Assembly (NCBI RefSeq): GCF_014174515.1
Contig: NZ_JACJUG010000001.1
Coordinates: 248,001-312,000, forward strand
Reading direction: 5' to 3'
Length of the DNA: 64,000 nt
Source of the DNA: Mitsuaria sp. WAJ17
Lineage (GTDB): Bacteria > Pseudomonadota > Gammaproteobacteria > Burkholderiales > Burkholderiaceae_C
How positions within the stretch are numbered: position 1 is the first letter of the stretch; each line of letters opens with the position of its first letter. The notes under the pieces are model-generated. The model saw nothing but the letters and a program-made list of their open reading frames with translations. It was not told the origin of the DNA and did no database searches. Below are positions 19,693-29,042 of the stretch, in pieces. The position numbers and the translations under genes were made by a program.

Positions 19693-20292
19693 TCAGGCCG
19701 TGTCGTCCGGCTGCAGCCAGCCCAGGCGGCCCTGGCAGGCGTCGTTGAGCCGGGCCTGGAAGGCGGCGGCGTGGGGCTCCGGCAGGCTCAGCTTCATTTC
19801 CACCATGGCGCCGTGCTGCACCTCCAGCAGCTGTGCCTGCGCCAGCTCGATCTCGCGGCGCAGCAGCCCTTCCAGCGCATAGGGCAGGGTGCAGCGCAGG
19901 CGGGCCTGGCGCACGCGGGGGATCTTCTGGGCCTGCAGCAGGGCCTGGGCGATGCTGTCGGTGTAGGCCCGCACCAGGCCGCCCGCGCCCAGTTTGACCC
20001 CGCCGAAGTAGCGCACCACGGTGGCCAGCACGCCCTCCAGGTCCTGGTGGCGCAGCACGTCCAGCATGGGGCGGCCGGCGGTGCCGCCGGGCTCGCCGTC
20101 GTCATTGGCCGCGGACTGGCCTCCGGCCAACAGGGCCCAGCAGACATGGGCGGCGCCTGGATGCTGCTGCCTCAGCTCGGCCACGCGGCCCAGAGCCAGG
20201 GCACGGTCGGCACAGGGTTCGACACAGCCGATGAAGCGGCTTTTCTTGATCAGCAGTTCGCTGTGGACGGTGGAGGCCAGGCTGAAGGGCAT
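19693..20292 (-). CDS. YigZ/IMPACT family protein
   Basis: A 199-residue cytoplasmic protein of the YigZ (UPF0029/IMPACT) family. The N-terminal domain shows SELLIKKSRFIGCVEPC, the NDDGEPGGTAGRPMLDVL signature and VRYFGGVKLGAGGLVRAY. The C-terminal DUF1949 ferredoxin-like half follows. E. coli YigZ is linked loosely to translation stress or nucleotide binding; no reaction is established. The start ATG overlaps the stop of the upstream binding-protein gene as TGATG, so translation is likely coupled. Confidence 0.92.
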   Translation of the reverse strand: MPFSLASTVHSELLIKKSRFIGCVEPCADRALALGRVAELRQQHPGAAHVCWALLAGGQSAANDDGEPGGTAGRPMLDVLRHQDLEGVLATVVRYFGGVKLGAGGLVRAYTDSIAQALLQAQKIPRVRQARLRCTLPYALEGLLRREIELAQAQLLEVQHGAMVEMKLSLPEPHAAAFQARLNDACQGRLGWLQPDDTA

Positions 20293-21200
20293 CAGGGCAT
20301 TGTCCCTCTGCCGGGCTCGCTGGCCTTGCCCTTGCGCATCCCCGCGCCTGGGGGCGGCAGGTCCAGGCGCATCTCCAGGGCCATGCGCTCGCCCACGTGG
20401 CGGCGGAAGATGGCGTCGATGCTGCCGTCGGCGACCAGCGATTCCAGCGCCTGGCGCAGGTGCTGGCGCTCGGTCTCGGGCAGCCGTGCCCTCGACATGA
20501 TCAGGCCGTGGACGACGCGGTCCTGCGGCGCCCAGTCCAGCACGCTCAGCTGGCTCATCAGCGCAGGCTTTTGCAGCATGGGGCTCCAGGCGGTCGGCAG
20601 GGCCAGCATCAGGTCCGCCCGGCCGGCCAGGAAGAGGCGCAGCACGGTGTCGAAGTCCGCCGCCTCGACCAGGCGGCCCTGCTCGCGCAGCTGGCCGATG
20701 AAGCTGTCGAAGCCCGGGCCGTGCTTGAAGGCCTTGACCACCACAACGCGGCGGGTGCTGTCCGCCAGGAAGGCTTCGGGCGTTGGCAGGCGCTGAGCCA
20801 GCTCCTTGCGCATCAGGGCGAAGTTGCGGGTCTGGAAGTAGGGCACGAAGTCTGCGAAGCGCTCGCGCTCCGGCGTGGGGATGCCGGACACGCTGAGATC
20901 CAGGCTGCCGGCCGCCATGCGGTCCCAGATGCGCACCCGCGAATCCAGCAGCGTCCTGAACTTGCACCGGCTTCGTGCCTGCAGGGCTTGCACCACGTCC
21001 TTGTCGATGCCGGAGAAGCCGCCCGCCGCGTCATGGTGGTAGAGCAGGCCCAGCTCGTAGAAGGCCAGGGTGTAGGGGCCGCAGGGTGGGGCGGCCGTCG
21101 TGGACATCGTGGGCGCTGCAGCCGATGCGCCGGGCGCCAGCAGGGCCGACAGGGTCGCCAGCGCCAGCGCAGTCAGGGAAGAAAAGGACAGCAGATACAT
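20292..21200 (-). CDS. Periplasmic solute-binding protein (SBP_bac_3 type), orphan
   Basis: A 302-residue exported protein. From ATG 21200 there is a clear signal peptide (MYLLSFSSLTALALATLSAL, cut after a GASA-like site). The mature protein has family-3 features: YTLAFYELGLLYH, GFSGIDKDVVQAL, LDLSVSGIPTPERE and the YFQTRNFALMRK hinge region. No permease or ATPase is close by. The stop overlaps the YigZ start by 1 nt, an odd pairing of an exported and a cytosolic protein. It sits between queA and tgt on the opposite strand, as if inserted. Confidence 0.8.
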   Translation of the reverse strand: MYLLSFSSLTALALATLSALLAPGASAAAPTMSTTAAPPCGPYTLAFYELGLLYHHDAAGGFSGIDKDVVQALQARSRCKFRTLLDSRVRIWDRMAAGSLDLSVSGIPTPERERFADFVPYFQTRNFALMRKELAQRLPTPEAFLADSTRRVVVVKAFKHGPGFDSFIGQLREQGRLVEAADFDTVLRLFLAGRADLMLALPTAWSPMLQKPALMSQLSVLDWAPQDRVVHGLIMSRARLPETERQHLRQALESLVADGSIDAIFRRHVGERMALEMRLDLPPPGAGMRKGKASEPGRGTMP

Positions 21201-21271
21201 GAACGCGCACCGCCATGAGGGCCGCGAGCCGCAGGTCGCCGCCGGGTGTCTCCCTGATTCACGCAGTGTAG

Positions 21272-22534
<1,263 letters not shown>

Positions 22535-22620
22535 AGCGGCCCGGCAGCCCACCATGAGCGTCTCTCCTCGATGCGCGCATGGCTTTTGGCAGAGGGCGCC
22601 CAGCGGCGCATCATGAGGCC

Positions 22621-23151
22621 ATGCTCAAGCTGCTGATCGCACCGCTGCGCTGGCTGGGCCGTCTGCTGATGGCCGTGATCATCCTCTTCGAGGAATGGGG
22701 CTGGGTGCCCCTGCAGCGCTTCATGGCCTGGCTGGCCCAGTGGCCGCCGCTGAGGTGGCTGGAGGATCGCATCCGGGCCCTGCCGCCCAAGCCGGCCCTG
22801 GTGGTGCTGGCCCTGCCCTTCTTGCTGGCGATTCCCGTCAAGCTCCTGGCGGTCTGGCTGATGGCCTCGGGCCGTGCGGTGCTGGGCCTGCTGCTGATCC
22901 TGTCGGTCAAGTTCGGTGGCACCGCCCTGCTGGCCCGCCTCTTCCACCTGACCCAGCCCGCGTTGATGGTTCTGCCCTGGTTCGCCCGCCTCTACAGCCG
23001 CTGGACGGCCTGGAAGCAGGGTGTGCTGGACTGGCTGCACGCCACGCTGCTGTGGCGCCAGGCACGGGCCCTCAAGCGCCAGCTGAAGCAGCACTTCAAG
23101 CGCTGGCGCCAGCAGTGGCGGGCCATGATGCATGGGGGCGCCTCGTCCTGA
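22621..23151 (+). CDS. Conserved inner-membrane protein of unknown function
   Basis: A 176-residue protein with hydrophobic segments around 14-32, 57-80 and 82-105, and a long amphipathic basic tail (WRQARALKRQLKQHFKRWRQ). The start at ATG 22621 is preceded by GAGG. I recall similar proteins beside tgt in Burkholderiales but know no function. It follows tgt by 86 nt and is convergent with the histidine kinase gene. Confidence 0.75.
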   Translation: MLKLLIAPLRWLGRLLMAVIILFEEWGWVPLQRFMAWLAQWPPLRWLEDRIRALPPKPALVVLALPFLLAIPVKLLAVWLMASGRAVLGLLLILSVKFGGTALLARLFHLTQPALMVLPWFARLYSRWTAWKQGVLDWLHATLLWRQARALKRQLKQHFKRWRQQWRAMMHGGASS

Positions 23152-23186
23152 GCGTCGTCATGCCGCGGGCGCGGTGCCCAGCTGGC

Positions 23187-25454
23187 TCATGCGATGAGCG
23201 AGCGTTCCGGCAGGGCCAGTGTCACGCAGGTGCCCACGCCCGGCTCGCTGCTCAGCGAGAGGTGGCCCTCCATCAGCTCGATGATTTCCTTGACGATGGC
23301 CATGCCCAGGCCGGTGCCCGGGATCGCCCCTGACTTGTCGGCGCGATAGAAGCGTTCGCTGACGTGGGCCAGCTCCTCGGCCGTCATGCCGATGCCCTGG
23401 TCCTGGACGGCGATCTCCAGCCAGGGCCTGCCGCCTTCGCGTCCGGCGCGTGAGAGCGTCACCCGCACCTCGCCGCCCTCCGGCGAGTATTTGTAGGCGT
23501 TGGACAGCACATTGCGCAGGGCCTGCAGCAGCTTGGCGCGGTCGATGCGGACCTGCGCGCCGGTGATGTCCGGAGCGAACTCCAGGCGAGGCGGCTCGCG
23601 CCCATCGGCGGGCTGGAAGTCCTGCACCAGCTCGGCCAGCACCGGGGCCAGGGCCAGCTGCTCGTACAGGAAGTCCTTGCCGCGGCGCGACTCCATGCGG
23701 GAGAGGTCCAGCAGCTCGTTGAGGATGTGCATCATCGCCTCGCTCTGGCGGTGGATGCGGCCCAGGATGTCCTTCAGGCGGTCCGGCGAGGGGGTGCGCA
23801 TCATCAGCAGCTCGGAGAATCCGTAGATGCTGGTCATGGGCGTGCGCAGCTCGTGGGCGGCCGTGGTGACGAACTCGCTCTTGAGCCGGTCCAGTGCGAC
23901 CTGGTGGCTGAGGTCGCGGATGTGCAGCACCTGGCGGATGGCGCTGCCGCTGCCGCGGTGCAAGGCCAGCTCCAGCACCCGGTCGCGCGGCTGGCTCAGC
24001 TCGATGGACTGGCGGCGGTCCGCCAGCTGGTCGATGGCCAGCGCGGTCTGCGTGTCCACGCAGCGCGACTGCAGCGCGCGGGACAGCCCGGCGGCATCCA
24101 GGCCGAGGATGTCGGCGATCTCGCAGCCGGTGAGCGTCTCGAAGGCGGGGCTGGCGTAGTGCACCGTGCCATCGACATCGAAGGCCACGAAGGCGTCCGG
24201 GCTCAGCGCGAAGATGGCCTCTAACTGGGCTGACTGGCTGCTGAGCTGCTGGACCAGGTCGGCCACCAGGTGCGAGAGATGGGCGATCTCAGAGGGTGCC
24301 GCGTCGTGCAGCTGGAGCAGGTGGGAGAGATTGCCGCGGCTGCGGTGCTGCTCCAGCAGCTCGCGCATTGAGCGCATGGCGGCCGCGCGGGCGGCCAGTT
24401 CCTCCTGCAGCTGCGCGGCCAGGCGCTGCTCCTCGCTGACGTCGCGCAGGGCGTAGACCCAGCCGGCGATCTGGCCGTCGCCCGCTCGCACCGAGGACCG
24501 GCTGACCGACACGATGAGCGGCTCGCCTTGCGGCCGCTGAAGCACCATCAGGCCGCCGGTCTCATTGCCGTCGTCGCCTTCGATGTGCAGGTGGGGCAAG
24601 AGGGTACGCAGGCTGCGGCCCAGCAGAGTCTGCGGGCTGCTGCCCAACCAGTCCGCCAGCACCGGGTTCACGAGCACCAGCTCGCCTTGCGCATTGGTGG
24701 TGGCGATGCCGTCGGCGATGGCGGAGAGCGTCACCGCCGCCTGCGCGCGCTCGGCCTGCAGGGAGGCGGCAGCCTTGTTGAGGATCTCGAAGGTCTGGCG
24801 GAACTCCAGGGGCGCGGCGATGTCGTCCGCCATGCTGGCGAGCGCGCCGCCCTGGGTCTGCAGCTGCTGGCCGAAGGCCTGGATGCGGCCCAGGTTCCCC
24901 AGCCAGCGCTTGAGCGGGAACCACACCAGCACCACGCCGCTGGCCAGGGCGCTGAGAGCCAGGGCCAGGGCGAGCAGGCCCTGATGCCAGATCTCGCCTG
25001 CCACATGCCGGGTGTGGAAGCTCAGGCGCAGCACGCCGTAGTCCCGCCCGCCCACGTTGATGGGCAGGTTGGCATCTACCAGCTCCTCGTTCACCCGCTG
25101 CATCAGCCAGGCCGGGGCGCCCAGTCCAGGTTGCTCCTGGCGACGAACGTCGATGAGGGCGCCCTTCATGTCGATGAACCGGGCCCGGTCCAGGGCCGGG
25201 TGGTCGATGGCGCGCTCCAGCTGGCGCTTGATGGTGTCGTAGTCCCCGATCACCGCGGACTCGCCGACCGCCGGGCTGATCACCGCGGCCAGCGCATCGA
25301 CCTCGATGATGGCCTGGCCCATGCTGCTGCGCGCGGTGTACCAGACGAAGCCGCCGAAGCCCAGGCCCACGAACAGCATCATGGCGGCCGAGTGCAGGAG
25401 GAAGACCCGAGCCACCAGGCTCTGGGGCAGCAGGGCGCCGAGGCGAAACGCCAT
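23187..25454 (-). CDS. PAS-containing membrane sensor histidine kinase
   Basis: A 755-residue kinase. The transmembrane segment near 20-38 and the second near 160-180 enclose a periplasmic domain with conserved AVIGDYDTIKRQLERAI. Cytoplasmic order: linker helix, PAS (about 245-350), a second PAS (about 410-480), HisKA with phospho-acceptor His at about residue 534 (TTAAHELRTPMTS), and HATPase_c with NAYKYSPEGG, DQGIGM and GTGLGMAIVKEI. There is no receiver domain and no response regulator gene beside it. The start lies 3 nt after the stop of the PhnD-like gene, so the two are made together and the binding protein may feed this sensor. Confidence 0.93.
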   Translation of the reverse strand: MAFRLGALLPQSLVARVFLLHSAAMMLFVGLGFGGFVWYTARSSMGQAIIEVDALAAVISPAVGESAVIGDYDTIKRQLERAIDHPALDRARFIDMKGALIDVRRQEQPGLGAPAWLMQRVNEELVDANLPINVGGRDYGVLRLSFHTRHVAGEIWHQGLLALALALSALASGVVLVWFPLKRWLGNLGRIQAFGQQLQTQGGALASMADDIAAPLEFRQTFEILNKAAASLQAERAQAAVTLSAIADGIATTNAQGELVLVNPVLADWLGSSPQTLLGRSLRTLLPHLHIEGDDGNETGGLMVLQRPQGEPLIVSVSRSSVRAGDGQIAGWVYALRDVSEEQRLAAQLQEELAARAAAMRSMRELLEQHRSRGNLSHLLQLHDAAPSEIAHLSHLVADLVQQLSSQSAQLEAIFALSPDAFVAFDVDGTVHYASPAFETLTGCEIADILGLDAAGLSRALQSRCVDTQTALAIDQLADRRQSIELSQPRDRVLELALHRGSGSAIRQVLHIRDLSHQVALDRLKSEFVTTAAHELRTPMTSIYGFSELLMMRTPSPDRLKDILGRIHRQSEAMMHILNELLDLSRMESRRGKDFLYEQLALAPVLAELVQDFQPADGREPPRLEFAPDITGAQVRIDRAKLLQALRNVLSNAYKYSPEGGEVRVTLSRAGREGGRPWLEIAVQDQGIGMTAEELAHVSERFYRADKSGAIPGTGLGMAIVKEIIELMEGHLSLSSEPGVGTCVTLALPERSLIA

Positions 25455-25457
25455 GGC

Positions 25458-26333
25458 TCAGCGCAGTTGGGCGGGGGCGGTCTGGTAGAAGCGGCGGTAG
25501 GCGGCGTACTCGCTGCCATCGGAGGCAATGAAATGCGCATCGCCCGTCAGGCCCAAGGCCTGCGAACCCTGCTCCAGAATGGCCTGGCCGCGCGGGTCCT
25601 TGTGCATGTTGACGAAGGCGCGGGCCACGGCCTGCATGTCCTTTTCCGGCACGCGGGCCGAGGCCATCAGGGCCAGGTCGTGCAGGGCGTCCGAGCTCCA
25701 CAGCACGCGGTAGGCCTTGCCCTCGCGGCGGGCGTGGCTCTCCGCCAGCTGGGAATTGGCGCCGCAGGCCGCCACCTTGCCGCTGTAGAGCTGGGTCAGC
25801 GCGCCGTCCATGTTGCCGCCGAAGACCACGCGCACATTGATCTTGCGGCTCAGCAACTGGGCATAGGGAAACTTGTAGGCCACCAGGGCCTCGGGCCCTG
25901 GGAAGGCGACATCCTTGCCCTCCAGCTGGGCCAGGTCCTTGATGGGTGAATCGGCCGGCACGATGATCTGGCCGTGGATGGGCGGTGTCATGCGCCTGCC
26001 GAAGACCCGCCAGCCCAGCTGCTCGCGCTCAGGGCTGAAGAGGTGGTTGCTGAAGACGAAGTCCACCTCCTGGGCCAGCACATAGCTGGTGGTGTCTGCC
26101 GAGGTACGGCCCAGCTTCAGCACCAGCTTCACCCCGCTCTTCTCCGACACATAGGCAATGATGGGGTTCCAGTAGCCCGCCATCAGCGGGATGCCGGCCT
26201 GGTTGACGGGGGAGAAGTTGTAGACCTTGTCCTGGGCCAGGGCGGGCGCGCCCAGGGCAGCGAGGCTCATCGTGGATCCCAGCTGGCGCAGCAGGGCGCG
26301 GCGGGAGGCATCAGGAAGCGTGGCGCGGGGCAT
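25458..26333 (-). CDS. PhnD-like periplasmic phosphate/phosphonate-type binding protein
   Basis: A 291-residue exported protein; the signal region has SRRALLRQ and ends ALA|Q near 33, possibly Tat-type. PhnD/SsuA-like family features include YNFSPVNQAGIPLMAGYWNP, VDFVFSNHLFSP, LEGKDVAFPGPEALVAYKFP and GGNMDGALTQLYSGKVAACGA. ATG 26333 has GAGG 7 nt upstream. No ABC transporter parts are nearby, but the gene is 3 nt from a sensor kinase. PhnD-like proteins acting as periplasmic sensor partners of kinases are known; the ligand here is not predictable. Confidence 0.85.
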   Translation of the reverse strand: MPRATLPDASRRALLRQLGSTMSLAALGAPALAQDKVYNFSPVNQAGIPLMAGYWNPIIAYVSEKSGVKLVLKLGRTSADTTSYVLAQEVDFVFSNHLFSPEREQLGWRVFGRRMTPPIHGQIIVPADSPIKDLAQLEGKDVAFPGPEALVAYKFPYAQLLSRKINVRVVFGGNMDGALTQLYSGKVAACGANSQLAESHARREGKAYRVLWSSDALHDLALMASARVPEKDMQAVARAFVNMHKDPRGQAILEQGSQALGLTGDAHFIASDGSEYAAYRRFYQTAPAQLR

Positions 26334-26505
26334 GCATCACCTCGGTGGCGGCTCTTGAGAGGGCCATGATGCGTCAAAGCGGTGCGGCCGCCAGGGCGCG
26401 GCCCCCTAAAAGCGCGACTTTTCTGACCAGGGCGCGGGGCAGTATGTGCCCCGGCAGCCCCGCGGCCGTGCGCACCGGGCAACAGCAGGTCTGCCGCCGG
26501 CAGGC

Positions 26506-27984
26506 TCAGGCCTGGCGCCGGGCAGGGGGTTGCACCGGCTGCAGCCCTGTCGCGCGCCGCTGCGCGTGCTGGACCGCCAGCTCCGCCCGGATCGGCGCCA
26601 GCAGGTCGGCCTCCAGCCCGTCGCGGTAGAAGAGGTTGTAGCTCTCGAAGGGAATCATGCGGCCGTCCGGCTGCGCCATATGGATGCAGCTTTTCTTCAG
26701 GGCGCGGATGTCCAGCGACTGCGCGTCCATGAACTGCACGATCAGCACGCGGAACACGTCGCGGTAGCTCAGGTCGGCGGGGGCCGAGATCTGCGGCAGG
26801 CAGCACATCAGCTCGCTGAGGCAGCTGGCCTGGGACTGCGGTGAATGCTGGGTCGAGAAGAGCTTGAAGACCTGCGCCTTCAGATCCGGCTGGCGCTCGA
26901 ACACGATGGTGTTGGCGGCACCCTCGACCAGGGTCTGCGGGTCCAGGAAGCGCGTCAGGGGCTGCAGCGAGCCCCCGGGGCCGCGCAGGGCGTAGGCCAT
27001 GGCCAGGGTGTCCGGGTTGCAGGGCACGGGCACCACGTCGGCGGCCGTGAACACGCCGGACTGCTCGACGATGCGACGGCGGATCTCGCTGACCGTCAGG
27101 CGGTGGCGCGCCGCCTCGTAGGCCTCGACGCGGCCGGCGTTCTGCACCGGCTGCAGGGTGACGCCACGTACGCAGCGCCAGGTGCTGGCGTGACGGATGA
27201 TGTCGCCGATCTCCTCGTCGTTCACCCCGCGCTTGACCGTCATGACGAGCGTGGTCGAGAGGCCGACGGCCTCCAGCCGCTCCAGGGCTTGGGCGCGGAT
27301 GCGGCGCAGGTCGGCGCCGCGCAGGTCCAGGAGCGGATCGCGCTGCAGGGAGTCGAACTGCAGATAGACCTCGAAGCCCGGCGCATAGGCCGCCAGGCGC
27401 TCGGCAAAGCCCGGCTCCTGGGCGATGCGCAGGCCGTTGGTGTTGAGCATCAGGTGGCGGATGGGCCGGGCGCGCGCGGCGTCCAGGATCTCGAAGAGCT
27501 GCGGATGCAGGGTGGGCTCGCCGCCGGAGATCTGCACCACGTCCGCCTCGCCCTCGCTGGCCACGACGGTGTCCAGCATGGCGATCACTTCCTCGAGGCT
27601 GCGGTGCGTCAGCCGCTCGGGGCCCGAGCCGGCATAGCAGGTCGGGCAGCGCAGGTTGCAGTGGTCGGTGATCTCGACCACGGACAGGCAGCTGTGCTGC
27701 ATATGGTCCGGGCACAGGCCGCAGTCGTAGGGGCAGCCGTGCTGCATGGGCGTGGCGAAGCGCTGCGGCATCTCGGGCGCCTTGACGAAGACCTCGCGGC
27801 ACAGGCGGTAGTAGGCGGCGTCGTCCGCCATCAGCACGCGCTCGGTGCCGTGGGCGGGGCACCATTTGTCCATGAAGACCTGCTCGTCCTTGATCAGGAT
27901 CTTGGCCTCCACGGGCCGCAGGCACTGGGTGCAGACGGACTGGGTGGTGTCGTAGAAGAGGTAGGGTCGGGTCTTGCGTGTCAT
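26506..27984 (-). CDS. COG1964-type radical SAM enzyme (tetraether synthase/MJ0619-like)
   Basis: A 492-residue cytosolic or membrane-associated radical SAM protein. The cluster motif is Cys109-x3-Cys113-x2-Cys116 (DHCNLRCPTCYAG), with the SAM-binding GGEP at 154-157. Upstream lie extra cysteines: Cys18/Cys21 (VCTQCLRPVEAK), Cys42 (KWCPAHG) and Cys84/88/91 (GCPYDCGLCPDH). A further Cys set is near the C-terminus (ASCLSELMCCLP). This layout, with the CxxC...CpxHG N-terminus, recalls COG1964 proteins including archaeal MJ0619, reported as a tetraether lipid synthase. The start overlaps the stop of the Lgt-like gene by 4 nt (ATGA). Substrate unknown; lipid chemistry is an inference. Confidence 0.85.
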   Translation of the reverse strand: MTRKTRPYLFYDTTQSVCTQCLRPVEAKILIKDEQVFMDKWCPAHGTERVLMADDAAYYRLCREVFVKAPEMPQRFATPMQHGCPYDCGLCPDHMQHSCLSVVEITDHCNLRCPTCYAGSGPERLTHRSLEEVIAMLDTVVASEGEADVVQISGGEPTLHPQLFEILDAARARPIRHLMLNTNGLRIAQEPGFAERLAAYAPGFEVYLQFDSLQRDPLLDLRGADLRRIRAQALERLEAVGLSTTLVMTVKRGVNDEEIGDIIRHASTWRCVRGVTLQPVQNAGRVEAYEAARHRLTVSEIRRRIVEQSGVFTAADVVPVPCNPDTLAMAYALRGPGGSLQPLTRFLDPQTLVEGAANTIVFERQPDLKAQVFKLFSTQHSPQSQASCLSELMCCLPQISAPADLSYRDVFRVLIVQFMDAQSLDIRALKKSCIHMAQPDGRMIPFESYNLFYRDGLEADLLAPIRAELAVQHAQRRATGLQPVQPPARRQA

Positions 27985-28739
27985 CGCGAAGTCTTGCGGA
28001 GCCGAAGGGCGGCGCGGGCCACGAAGGGGAGATAGCACAGCAGCGCCAGCAGGCAGACCCACTGGATGCCGCTCAGGCCCAGCGCATAAGGCACGCGCAC
28101 CGGCTTGAGTCCGTCGATCAGCAAGCGCCACAGCAGGTAGCCGGCCAGGAAGCCCTTGAAGGCAAGACCTGGCACCAGCGCCAGGCGATTCCGCCAGCGG
28201 TGCAGCAGGGCGGCCAGCGTGAGCACGAAGGCGATCTCGTACAGCGCCGTCGGGTGCCGCGGCAGGCCGTCGCCCAGGTCCAGCGCCCACGGCACGGTGC
28301 TGGGCAGGCCGTAGGTGTCGTCATGCAGGCCCGCCAGGAAGCAGCCGACCCGGCCCAGCGCAATGCCGATGGCCAGAGGCCCCACCATCAGGTCGCCCGT
28401 GGAGGCCGGCTGGCGGGTCAGCGCCTTGGCCAGCTCGATGCCGATCAGCCCGCCCAGCAGCCCGCCGACCAGGGACTGGCCCAGCCGCATCGGCTGGCCG
28501 CCCTGCCAGAAGGCGAGCCAGTAGTCGGGACGTTCGACCAGGAACACCAGCTTGTTGCCCAGCCCGGCGCCCACCAGCAGCCCCACCATCAGCGCGAAGC
28601 TGCCCTTGGCCGTCATGGCGGGCAGGCCGCTGCGTTGACGGGCGTGGCGGTACAGCGCGGCGCCCAGGGCCATGGCGGTGAACTCGAGCAGGCCGTGCAG
28701 CCGGGCAGCAGCGTCGGCGGACTCGGCGAGCAGCCTCAC
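27981..28739 (-). CDS. Prolipoprotein diacylglyceryl transferase (Lgt)-like membrane protein
   Basis: A 252-residue polytopic membrane protein of the Lgt fold. It has GRVGCFLAGLHDDTYG (129-144) in place of the housekeeping Lgt GRxGNF...E signature, and RHPTALYE (161-168), the conserved HPxxLYE element. Seven hydrophobic segments are plausible. The start is GTG 28739, whose GTGA overlaps the stop of the small gene upstream; longer readings run through that gene. Divergent signature and operon position suggest a paralog using phosphatidylglycerol-like lipid for another purpose, not the essential Lgt. The radical SAM gene follows with a 4-nt overlap. Confidence 0.85.
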   Translation of the reverse strand: MRLLAESADAAARLHGLLEFTAMALGAALYRHARQRSGLPAMTAKGSFALMVGLLVGAGLGNKLVFLVERPDYWLAFWQGGQPMRLGQSLVGGLLGGLIGIELAKALTRQPASTGDLMVGPLAIGIALGRVGCFLAGLHDDTYGLPSTVPWALDLGDGLPRHPTALYEIAFVLTLAALLHRWRNRLALVPGLAFKGFLAGYLLWRLLIDGLKPVRVPYALGLSGIQWVCLLALLCYLPFVARAALRLRKTSR

Positions 28740-28954
28740 GGTTGCGGAGGGGGCGTCGCCGGGCCGTGATCGGGCGGATCCCGCCGACTCAGGGCGCTCG
28801 CCTTGGCCCAGCAGACCCAGCCCAGCCCGGCGGCGACCAGGCCGAAGGGCAGGGCGATGGCCGGGGCCATGGGCAGGAAGACGCCGCTGCACAGAGTCAT
28901 CAGGCCGAATCCGGCAACGCCGAGCCACAGCAGTACCAGCACCAGTGTTCGCAT
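28736..28954 (-). CDS. Small two-helix membrane protein
   Basis: A 72-residue protein with two hydrophobic helices (about 4-22 and 27-46), a short charged turn and a polar Pro-rich tail (GPATPPPQP). ATG 28954 begins the operon; a GGGAGACAAG-type ribosome site precedes it. Its stop overlaps the GTG start of the Lgt-like gene by 4 nt. I recognise no family. Tight coupling to a lipid-binding transferase and a radical SAM enzyme suggests an accessory or anchoring role. Confidence 0.75.
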   Translation of the reverse strand: MRTLVLVLLWLGVAGFGLMTLCSGVFLPMAPAIALPFGLVAAGLGWVCWAKASALSRRDPPDHGPATPPPQP

Positions 28955-29042
28955 GCTCTTGTCTCCCTGAAACAGGTCTGAGATCAGGACTTGCCTGGCC
29001 GGGTGTCGGGCATCGTCTCGACGCCGCGGCCAGCCGATGCCA

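Noticed and set aside
27981..28928. Longer reading of the Lgt-like protein
   Set aside because: The extension overlaps the small membrane gene in another frame and has no family match; GTG 28739 in a GTGA overlap is better.
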